This document shows, piece by piece, positions 1 to 7,347 of a stretch of 7,347 nucleotides of DNA. Numbering within the stretch: position 1 is the first letter of the stretch; each line of letters starts with the position of its first letter. Below the pieces are notes generated by a model. The model did not search any database. It saw nothing but the letters and a program-made list of their open reading frames with translations, and was not told the origin of the DNA. The translations under genes and the position numbers were made by a program. The stretch spans positions 1-7,347 of the forward strand of contig URWM01000075.1 in NCBI GenBank assembly GCA_900551655.1. Reading direction: 5' to 3'. The stretch is from an uncultured Collinsella sp. (GTDB lineage: Bacteria > Actinomycetota > Coriobacteriia > Coriobacteriales > Coriobacteriaceae).

Positions 1-355
1 GCGCATCGACCACATGCGGGCGAATGCCCCCGCCAATGAGCACGAGCATGATGTCGTCGCCCACGGTAAGCTCGCCGCTCGCCAGCCACACGCGCACATA
101 GCCGATACCCGGCATCGCGCGCGTTGCCTCGATAGCGGCCTGCACCTTTTCGGCATCGAAGCCAAACACCATGCCGCCCACCTTATGTCCAGGCGCCACG
201 CCATCTGTCTCGACCCCACGCACCTCAGACTTAGGCGTCGCACGCACCACGCCGTTGTGTGTCAGGTACATACCGCACGCAGGCGCCGACGAATCGGCCT
301 TGGCCTCGCGCAGCCAAGCATCAACCGAAGGCATCGATTTGCCACTTTCAAGCAT
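1..355 (-). CDS. MoaE-like molybdenum cofactor biosynthesis protein (partial, C-terminus beyond left edge)
   Basis: The 118 visible codons read as a small protein of the MoaE family, related to the large subunit of molybdopterin synthase, which adds sulfur to precursor Z in the cytoplasm. What I see: residues 28-38 carry the GMYLTHNGVVR segment, matching the glycine/VR motif near the MoaE N-terminus. Residues 87-114 carry VRVWLASGELTVGDDIM and then an IRPHV segment, matching the family's 'GEL-VGD' strand region. The usual 'PHR' of canonical MoaE is not there, so it resembles the divergent short MoaE-like proteins of anaerobes. Two ATGs are adjacent (358 and 355). The AAGGAG at 361-366 is 2 bases from the first and 5 from the second, so I use the second. 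The gene lies 68 bp after the sortase stop, with a stem-loop between. The C-terminus, where the catalytic lysine would lie, is off the window. The family call is fairly sure; activity is not. Confidence 0.72.
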   Translation of the reverse strand, partial: MLESGKSMPSVDAWLREAKADSSAPACGMYLTHNGVVRATPKSEVRGVETDGVAPGHKVGGMVFGFDAEKVQAAIEATRAMPGIGYVRVWLASGELTVGDDIMLVLIGGGIRPHVVDA

Positions 356-378
356 CATTTCTCCTTTTTACCGTCGTC

Positions 379-414
379 GAGTAGCTCATTTGGGACGGGG
401 CTTTTTAGCTACTC
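379..414 (-). repeat. Stem-loop with conserved CCCCGTCCCA loop, copy 1
   Basis: A perfect 8-bp inverted repeat (GAGTAGCT at 379-386, AGCTACTC at 407-414) encloses a 20-base loop. The loop holds TGGGACGGGG at 391-400, read CCCCGTCCCA in the gene direction. The stem can be lengthened by a further two base pairs beyond a 2-base bulge. It begins 9 bases after the sortase stop codon and ends 12 bases before the ribosome binding site of the MoaE-like gene. No U-run follows on either strand, so it is not a textbook intrinsic terminator. The same loop core recurs at 7271-7279 inside a stem of different sequence. Its function is unknown; it could be a structured RNA element, a protein-binding site or an RNA processing site. 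Confidence 0.6.
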
Positions 415-423
415 TCGAACAAC

Positions 424-1422
424 TTATTCCTCGACCGGCGTGAGCACCATGACTGCGCGCGTATTGCTAAATGACAGCGAGCGGCAGGTCACAAGCGTTA
501 TGACCTTGGTTGCCGAAGCGGCACGATCGGTGGCATCGCTCGCCACCGCCGAAGCGCCGTCGAGCATCTCGGACAGGTAATTCTTCAGTCCGTCATCGCC
601 CTCAAAGTTGGGCGTGCGCGCCTTGGCATACGTGTCCTCGACCACCTTGGTCGCCAGTGGGCGCAACTTATACGTCGCATCGCGCGTGATGTAGTACACG
701 TATTCCATGCTGTCGAACGTCGTCTGATCGGTCGTATCCGAAATCACGTTGAACATCGAACCGTCATTCATATGATGACCGTAAATCGTGGTCTGCTGAT
801 CCACCATGCCCGGCGCGGTGTCGTCGCTATCCAAGAAGATGGCTCCCGAGGCATTGGCGGTGCCGTCGAACAGCGTGTTGAGGTACTTGGAGTTGTTGTT
901 GGTCTGCACCACGGGGTAGTTGATGTTGGTGCCGGGCGCGTAAATCCAACCCACAACCTCGGGATTTGTCTGGGCAAGCGCATTGAAGTCGATAATTGGC
1001 ACGCCACTGGCGTCCTTGTCGCTCACATATTGCTTTTCGATTTTTTGATACGACTCGCTCGCCTGCTTATAGCCAATCTGCGCGTTGATAAAGATGGCGG
1101 CCGCAGCAACGATCAGGCCAATGCCGATGATGATGAGCAGAATGGGAATGACGGAGCGGCGCTTTTTGCGCGGCGGCTCGGTATAGCTCGATGGCGCGGT
1201 ATGCGCCGAAGAGCGAGGTGACCTCTTGGCCGTACTGTATGACGAAGGACAATATGCAGCCGGCGTATCCTGACGGCGATGCTTCGCCGGCGTCACGGGG
1301 CGCGGCGCGCGCGGCTGTTGAGGAGAGGATGTCCGACCCTGCTGCGGCGCGCGGGCTGCTCCCGACTTGGCTGGATCGGGAATCCGAGAAGCCGAAAAAC
1401 GCTTTCCCTGATAGTCGGACAT
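424..1422 (-). CDS. srtB: Class B sortase
   Basis: A 332-residue membrane-anchored cysteine transpeptidase, which would cleave a sorting signal on secreted proteins and attach them to the cell wall or to a pilus. A basic Pro/Ser/Arg-rich N-terminal tail (1-88) ends in RKKRRS, followed by one membrane segment (about 91-113) and an extracellular sortase domain (about 145-332). Class B hallmarks are visible: NPEVVGWI (153-160), INYPVVQ (167-173), GAIFLD (193-198), TIYGHHM (212-218) with catalytic His216, TLVTC (309-313) with Cys313, and Arg322 nine residues later. The ATG has AAGGAG at 1427-1432, 4 bases upstream. It starts 36 bp after the purE stop, so it is probably on the purE transcript. No substrate with a sorting signal is encoded in the window. 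The tail is longer than in the well-known SrtB of Staphylococcus, which has only a short N-terminal anchor. srtB is a class name here; orthology to S. aureus SrtB is not implied. Confidence 0.92.
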   Translation of the reverse strand: MSDYQGKRFSASRIPDPAKSGAARAPQQGRTSSPQQPRAPRPVTPAKHRRQDTPAAYCPSSYSTAKRSPRSSAHTAPSSYTEPPRKKRRSVIPILLIIIGIGLIVAAAAIFINAQIGYKQASESYQKIEKQYVSDKDASGVPIIDFNALAQTNPEVVGWIYAPGTNINYPVVQTNNNSKYLNTLFDGTANASGAIFLDSDDTAPGMVDQQTTIYGHHMNDGSMFNVISDTTDQTTFDSMEYVYYITRDATYKLRPLATKVVEDTYAKARTPNFEGDDGLKNYLSEMLDGASAVASDATDRAASATKVITLVTCRSLSFSNTRAVMVLTPVEE

Positions 1423-1458
1423 GGCTCTCCTTATGCTGCAAATGGACTGGCAGAGCGC

Positions 1459-1923
1459 TTAGGCGTCAGCCATCTCTTGCTTCATCTTCTCGATAACCTT
1501 GCGGTACTCGAGGTCGCATGCGCCCAGAATCTGCGTGGCGTAAATGGCAGCGTTCTTGGCACCGTTGATGGCCACACAGGCAACGGGCACGCCCGAAGGC
1601 ATCTGAACCATCGACAGCAGTGAGTCCATACCACCCAGATCGCTCGTCTTCATAGGCACGCCGATGACCGGCAGCGGCGTAAACGCAGCAACGACACCGC
1701 CCAGGTGAGCAGCCTTGCCAGCAGCAGCGATAATCACTTTGATACCGCGCTCGGCAGCAGTCGAGGCCCACTCATGGACCTTCGCCGGCGTGCGGTGCGC
1801 GCTTGCAATGACGAGCTCATAGGGCACGCCCAGTGCCTCGAGCTCGGCGGTGCAACCTTCCATAACGCCCAGATCGGACTTGGAGCCCATGATGATCCCG
1901 ACAACCGGCTTCTGATCTGCCAT
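1459..1923 (-). CDS. purE: N5-carboxyaminoimidazole ribonucleotide mutase (PurE, class I)
   Basis: A 154-residue cytoplasmic enzyme of de novo purine synthesis that converts N5-CAIR to CAIR. Normal class I length. Visible motifs are GSKSD (13-17, substrate phosphate loop), SAHRTP (41-46, active-site His43), AGKAAHLGG (68-76, His73) and MDSLLSMVQMPSGVPV (99-114). The loop reads AGK/LGG where E. coli has AGG/LPG; I take this as a lineage variant, since the histidines are kept. The distinct class II loop sequence is absent. Start choice: ATG at 1923 lies 9 bases from AGGAGG (1933-1938). An in-frame TTG at 1929 would be only 3 bases from it and is less likely. No purK or other pur gene is in the window. 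The 437-bp gap to carB suggests its own promoter, and srtB follows closely. Confidence 0.95.
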   Translation of the reverse strand: MADQKPVVGIIMGSKSDLGVMEGCTAELEALGVPYELVIASAHRTPAKVHEWASTAAERGIKVIIAAAGKAAHLGGVVAAFTPLPVIGVPMKTSDLGGMDSLLSMVQMPSGVPVACVAINGAKNAAIYATQILGACDLEYRKVIEKMKQEMADA

Positions 1924-1986
1924 AAACAAAGACCTCCTGTTGAGAGCGGTGACGCGGCGAATCCGCGACCCTTAACTACTGAGAGT

Positions 1987-1992
1987 AGTATA
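1987..1992 (-). promoter_or_regulatory. Possible purE -10 box
   Basis: TATACT on the minus strand matches 5 of 6 bases of the sigma-70 -10 consensus and lies about 65 bases upstream of the purE start. No convincing -35 hexamer is present at the expected distance; that stretch is GC-rich. The predicted leader would hold two short hairpins: ACTACT/AGTAGT around a 3-base loop (1975-1989, overlapping the -10) and CGCGG/CCGCG around a 5-base loop (1953-1967). I do not recognise a purine riboswitch. Confidence 0.3.
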
Positions 1993-2016
1993 GCTGCTCC
2001 CGTCCCTGCGGTCCCC

Positions 2017-2107
2017 GGGTGCCCCGCGGCGGGCTGGGTTTTTATCTTCGCTCCCCTTGCTTCGCAAAGTCGCTCAGCTAAATAACCCAGCCCGCCGCGG
2101 GGCACCC
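2017..2107. repeat. Perfect 24-bp inverted repeat with 43-base loop
   Basis: The arms at 2017-2040 and 2084-2107 are exactly complementary over 24 bases, starting GGGTGCCCCGCGG on the plus strand. Outside them, TCCCCGG (2012-2018) and CCGGGGA (2116-2122) could pair across an internal loop, sharing two bases with the arms. The loop (2041-2083) contains its own small hairpin, TTGC/GCAA at 2057-2067, and in the gene direction repeats GAGCGA and GCGAAG twice. There is no target-site duplication and no transposase. It could be a bidirectional terminator, a dispersed palindromic element or a structured RNA. Confidence 0.75.
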
Positions 2108-2154
2108 TCGACCTACCGGGGATTGCTATGACGTACGTTGGCTGAAATATTAAC

Positions 2155-2190
2155 GTGGGCTCTGTCGTTCATTCGAACGACAGAGCCCAC
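2155..2190. terminator. Perfect 16-bp hairpin, probable transcription terminator
   Basis: The arms GTGGGCTCTGTCGTTC (2155-2170) and their exact complement (2175-2190) enclose a 4-base loop. The stem is long and compact, as in intrinsic terminators. On the minus strand it is followed by GTTAATATTT, an AU-rich but imperfect tract; on the plus strand by ACTCATTTTC. With carB ending 171 bases upstream and purE starting about 230 bases downstream, a terminator for carAB is the simplest role. The weak U-tract keeps confidence moderate. Confidence 0.5.
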
Positions 2191-2241
2191 ACTCATTTTC
2201 TATTCAGCCCTAGTCATCGCGCAAAGCCCCTTCGGCAGCAC

Positions 2242-2262
2242 GCGGTGAAGCCAAGTCACCGC
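2242..2262. repeat. Small 7-bp hairpin next to the large palindrome
   Basis: GCGGTGA (2242-2248) and TCACCGC (2256-2262) are exact complements around a 7-base loop. The hairpin lies one base from the large palindrome that starts at 2264, so the two would stack in a transcript. No role can be assigned. Confidence 0.4.
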
Positions 2263-2263
2263 A

Positions 2264-2348
2264 GGCCGGGGCGGGAGGCGGACCTTTCTCTCGGAAAACT
2301 TCGCGAAGCCCAGTTTCCGAGAGAAAGTGTCCGGCTGCCGCCCCGGCC
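2264..2348. repeat. Long two-part palindrome just after carB
   Basis: The outer arms GGCCGGGGCGG (2264-2274) and CCGCCCCGGCC (2338-2348) pair perfectly. After a partly mismatched section, the inner arms CTTTCTCTCGGAAA (2284-2297) and TTTCCGAGAGAAAG (2314-2327) pair perfectly over 14 bases. The apex holds the self-complementary CTTCGCGAAG (2299-2308). It starts 12 bases after the carB stop codon and would form a stem of more than 30 bp. No U-tract follows it on the minus strand. It may act as a terminator or protect the 3' end of the carAB mRNA, or it may be a dispersed element. Confidence 0.7.
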
Positions 2349-2360
2349 GACCAGGTCACA

Positions 2361-5675
<3,315 letters not shown>

Positions 5676-5676
5676 G

Positions 5677-7122
5677 TTAGTTCTCCTCGGTCTCGGTCGC
5701 GGCGGATCCATCGTCGGCGAAATTCCAGCCAGCGAGACGGTCCTTGGCGGTGTCGATGTCCAGATAGTTCTCCTCGCCGTCCATGAGTCGCGTAAAGGCG
5801 GTAAAGAGATAGTGGGCATCGGTGGGGCCGGGCGAGGCCTCGGGGTGGTACTGGACCGAGAAGCACGGGGCATCGAGCAGCTGGATGCCCTCGGCGGTGC
5901 CGTCGTTGAGGTTCACGTGCGTCAGGCGAATGCGGCCGAAGCGCTCGTTCATCACGACCGGCGCGATGCCGCGACGCACCCAGGCGCGCAGGTCGCCGTC
6001 GGCCTCATGCTCGGTCTCGCCGCCGGAAAGCTCCGGGATCAGTTTGCCCAGACTTGGGAACAGCAGGCCAAAGCCGTGGTTTTGCGCGGTGATCTCCACG
6101 CGACGGCTCACCAGGTTCATAACCGGCTGGTTACCGCCACGGTGACCGAATTTAAGCTTTTCCATTTGGGCGCCACACGCCAAGCTGATCATCTGGTGAC
6201 CGAGGCAAATGCCAAAGACCGGCACCTTGCCGATCAGCTGCTGCACCTGCTCATAGGTCTCCACCACGGCATCGGGGTCGCCGGGGCCGTTGGATAAAAA
6301 GACGCCGTCGGGATTCATGTCGAGCACCTCACTCGCGGGCGTATCCCACGGCACGACAGTAAGGTCGCAGCCGGCGCGGACGAGGCCCTCCAGAATGCCG
6401 CGCTTCACGCCGCAGTCGTAGGCGACCACTTTGTGACGGGCAGGAGCGGCAGGGGCAAGCGCAAAGTCATGCGTAGCGGGCAGGTCGCTCGCAGCAAAGG
6501 CATGGGGCTCAGGGCAGCTCACGGTCTTGACCAGGTTCTCGCCCACCAGCGTCGGCGCTGCGGCCAGACGCTCGGCAAGCTCGACGACGTCAAAGATTTC
6601 CGTCGAGATAATGCCCATCTTGGAGCCGTTGTCGCGCAGGTGGCGCACAAGAGCGCGGGTGTCGACGCCCTCGATAGCGACGATGCCGTGGGCACGCAGG
6701 TACTCCGGCACGCTGACGGCCGAGCGCCAGTTGGAAGACGTGGCGCACATGTCGCGGACGATCATGCCGCGCATAGCCGGAGCGCTCGCGGGGCGGGCGG
6801 TATCACCGGGGAAGGCCGACTGGACGTCGGTCTCGTCGATGCCGTAGTTACCGATCTGCGGATAGGTCATGGTTACGATTTGGCCGGCATAGCTCGGGTC
6901 GGTCATGACCTCAAAGTAGCCCTCGAGCGACGTGTTAAAGCAGACCTCGCCGGTTGCGGTACCCTCGGCACCGCATGCACGGCCATAAAAAATGGTCCCA
7001 TCCTCAAGATACAGGATGCAGGGACCGCAGGTGCCCTTGCTGGTTTTAGCCAGCATACGCTGACACAGCTCGCTGGGCGCGATGGTGCGGGCGGCAGCGC
7101 CCGCAATATGGTTGTTCGCCAT
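5677..7122 (-). CDS. carA: Carbamoyl-phosphate synthase, small (glutaminase) subunit
   Basis: A 481-residue class I glutamine amidotransferase that hydrolyses glutamine and passes ammonia to CarB. The N-terminal CarA domain (about 36-190) shows [13 protein letters not shown] (39-51), [19 protein letters not shown] (63-81) and [14 protein letters not shown] (153-166). The glutaminase domain (about 230-450) shows the SNGPGDP oxyanion segment (277-283), GICLGHQ with nucleophile Cys306, FGHRGGNQP (325-333), and HPEASPGP with His426 and Glu428. The protein is about 100 residues longer than E. coli CarA (382). Roughly 30 are N-terminal, about 36 are inserted between NHGF (348-351) and RLTH (399-402), and about 29 form an acidic C-terminal tail. 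Start: ATG at 7122 has AAGGAG at 7127-7132; an in-frame ATG at 7143 lies upstream of that site and is rejected. It is the first gene of a carAB operon. Confidence 0.97.
   Translation of the reverse strand: MANNHIAGAAARTIAPSELCQRMLAKTSKGTCGPCILYLEDGTIFYGRACGAEGTATGEVCFNTSLEGYFEVMTDPSYAGQIVTMTYPQIGNYGIDETDVQSAFPGDTARPASAPAMRGMIVRDMCATSSNWRSAVSVPEYLRAHGIVAIEGVDTRALVRHLRDNGSKMGIISTEIFDVVELAERLAAAPTLVGENLVKTVSCPEPHAFAASDLPATHDFALAPAAPARHKVVAYDCGVKRGILEGLVRAGCDLTVVPWDTPASEVLDMNPDGVFLSNGPGDPDAVVETYEQVQQLIGKVPVFGICLGHQMISLACGAQMEKLKFGHRGGNQPVMNLVSRRVEITAQNHGFGLLFPSLGKLIPELSGGETEHEADGDLRAWVRRGIAPVVMNERFGRIRLTHVNLNDGTAEGIQLLDAPCFSVQYHPEASPGPTDAHYLFTAFTRLMDGEENYLDIDTAKDRLAGWNFADDGSAATETEEN
5683..5688 (-). 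promoter_or_regulatory. carB ribosome binding site inside the carA end
   Basis: GAGGAG encodes the last two glutamates of CarA (479-480) and sits 7 bases before the carB ATG. The carA stop (5677-5679) and the carB ATG (5673-5675) are separated by one base. This arrangement favours translational coupling, which suits subunits needed in equal amounts. Confidence 0.8.
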
Positions 7123-7133
7123 AGTTCTCCTTC

Positions 7134-7151
7134 CCGGTCTCACAGGACCGG
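7134..7151 (-). promoter_or_regulatory. Leader hairpin abutting the carA ribosome binding site
   Basis: CCGGTC (7134-7139) and GACCGG (7146-7151) are exact complements around a 6-base loop. In the transcript the stem ends one base before the AAGGAG of carA (7127-7132). A hairpin this close could affect ribosome access. I see no terminator in the leader and no recognisable PyrR-binding sequence. Confidence 0.45.
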
Positions 7152-7175
7152 CTTAAAGGTGTGTAGTTAGGCCTC

Positions 7176-7191
7176 GCGGTATTGTAACCGC
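7176..7191 (-). promoter_or_regulatory. Possible carAB promoter -10 inside a short dyad
   Basis: On the minus strand TACAAT (7181-7186) matches the -10 consensus at 5 of 6 positions. It is framed symmetrically by GCGGT and ACCGC (7176-7180 and 7187-7191), a possible operator. Transcription would start near 7174 and give a leader of about 50 bases. The -35 region at the expected distance is poor (ACGCCA), so this is tentative. Confidence 0.3.
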
Positions 7192-7211
7192 AAGCATGTC
7201 TCATGGCGTTA

Positions 7212-7236
7212 ATTTCATCGAAATGTTTACGAAATG
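7212..7236. promoter_or_regulatory. AT-rich patch with helically phased CGAAATG repeats
   Basis: CGAAATG occurs at 7219-7225 and again at 7230-7236, 11 bases apart, about one helical turn. The first copy also belongs to a short palindrome, ATTTC-ATC-GAAAT (7212-7224). The patch lies upstream of the possible carAB promoter and is much more AT-rich than the rest of the window. It could be an activator or repressor site, but repeats this short also arise by chance in AT-rich DNA. Confidence 0.25.
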
Positions 7237-7258
7237 ATAATTATGACTTTCTATGCAT

Positions 7259-7293
7259 AATGATTTTTCTGGGACGGGGATTAAAAAATCATT
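7259..7293 (-). repeat. Stem-loop with conserved CCCCGTCCCA loop, copy 2
   Basis: A perfect 10-bp inverted repeat (AATGATTTTT at 7259-7268, AAAAATCATT at 7284-7293) encloses a 15-base loop with TGGGACGGGG at 7270-7279. The loop core is identical, and in the same orientation, to that at 391-400, but the stem sequence is unrelated. It lies 137 bases upstream of the carA start. No U-tract follows it in the carA direction. Because the contig ends just beyond, its upstream gene context is not visible. Confidence 0.6.
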
Positions 7294-7311
7294 CTGAGAG
7301 CAGAGCTTTGT

Positions 7312-7347
7312 CTGTCTCTTATACACATCTGACGCTGCCGACGAAGG
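7312..7347. other. Unremoved Nextera (Tn5) sequencing adapter at the contig end; not genomic
   Basis: Bases 7312-7330 are CTGTCTCTTATACACATCT, the 19-bp Tn5 mosaic end used in Illumina Nextera libraries. They are followed at 7331-7344 by GACGCTGCCGACGA, the adapter arm for Read 1 in reverse complement. The 33-base match is exact from memory of the published adapter. The last three bases (agg) would then be the start of the sample index. The true genomic sequence ends at about 7311, and this stretch should be trimmed. Confidence 0.97.

Larger units (their letters stand above)
1924..2360. other. Gene-free gap between carB and purE, packed with inverted repeats
   Basis: The 437-bp gap holds no credible coding region; a plus-strand open frame here (from 2155) runs into the antisense of carB and has no family match. 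From the carB side it contains a large imperfect palindrome (2264-2348), a small hairpin (2242-2262), a perfect 16-bp hairpin (2155-2190), a perfect 24-bp stem (2017-2107), a possible purE promoter and two short leader hairpins (1975-1989 and 1953-1967). Much of the gap can therefore be drawn into secondary structure. Termination of carAB plus initiation of purE is the simplest reading, but that needs only one terminator. Confidence 0.7.

Noticed and set aside
14..580. Plus-strand open frame of 188 codons at the left edge
   Set aside because: It runs antisense to the MoaE-like gene and the sortase end, with composition typical of a shadow frame and no recognisable domain.
1720..1740. Loss of function in PurE because of AGK in place of AGG
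   Set aside because: The catalytic histidines and the remaining motifs are intact, and the same variant is, as far as I recall, common in anaerobe PurE proteins.
1924..1990. Purine riboswitch upstream of purE
   Set aside because: The leader is too short and lacks the conserved junction and loop sequences of the purine riboswitch; only two small hairpins are visible.
1999..2006. A third copy of the constant-loop core (CCCGTCCC)
   Set aside because: Only 8 bases match, it is in the opposite orientation to the other two, and no inverted repeat flanks it. It fits chance in GC-rich DNA.
5676..5873. Longer carB with 66 extra N-terminal residues
   Set aside because: The extension lies entirely within the carA coding sequence in another frame, is Pro/Arg/Thr-rich, and lacks a ribosome binding site. 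ATG at 5675 has one and matches the usual CarB start.
7312..7330. A natural Tn5/IS50 transposon end
   Set aside because: The mosaic end is followed by the synthetic Nextera arm rather than IS50 sequence, and it sits exactly at the contig edge. It is a library artefact.

Overview
The window is the end of a contig from a high-GC, Gram-positive-type genome, most likely Collinsella or a close relative (Coriobacteriia, Actinomycetota). This assignment is inference. It rests on the strong GC bias at third codon positions, AAGGAG/AGGAGG ribosome binding sites ahead of every gene, a class B sortase, and a remembered resemblance of the CarB, PurE and MoaE-like proteins to Coriobacteriia versions. No database was searched.

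All five genes lie on the minus strand, so transcription runs from right to left. In that order: carA (7122-5677) and carB (5675-2361) are separated by one base and encode the small and large subunits of carbamoyl-phosphate synthase, which feeds arginine and pyrimidine synthesis. A 437-bp gene-free gap (1924-2360) follows, unusually rich in long perfect inverted repeats. purE (1923-1459), for purine synthesis, comes next, then a class B sortase (1422-424) only 36 bp later. A MoaE-like protein (355 to beyond the left edge) is cut by the window. The first three genes are nucleotide-precursor housekeeping genes. The sortase (surface protein anchoring) and the MoaE-like gene (molybdenum cofactor type) are probably co-transcribed neighbours rather than pathway partners.

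The rightmost 33-36 bases are not genomic. They match the Illumina Nextera/Tn5 transposase adapter exactly, so the genome visible here ends at about position 7311 and whatever lies upstream of carA is unknown.

The most interesting unexplained signal is a pair of stem-loops, at 379-414 (between the sortase and moaE-like genes) and 7259-7293 (upstream of carA). Their stems are perfect but unrelated in sequence, yet both loops hold the same 10-mer TGGGACGGGG (CCCCGTCCCA in the gene direction). Neither has a U-tract, so neither looks like a standard terminator. I see no CRISPR array, tRNA, rRNA, insertion sequence or defence system. The coding part is ordinary core genome.
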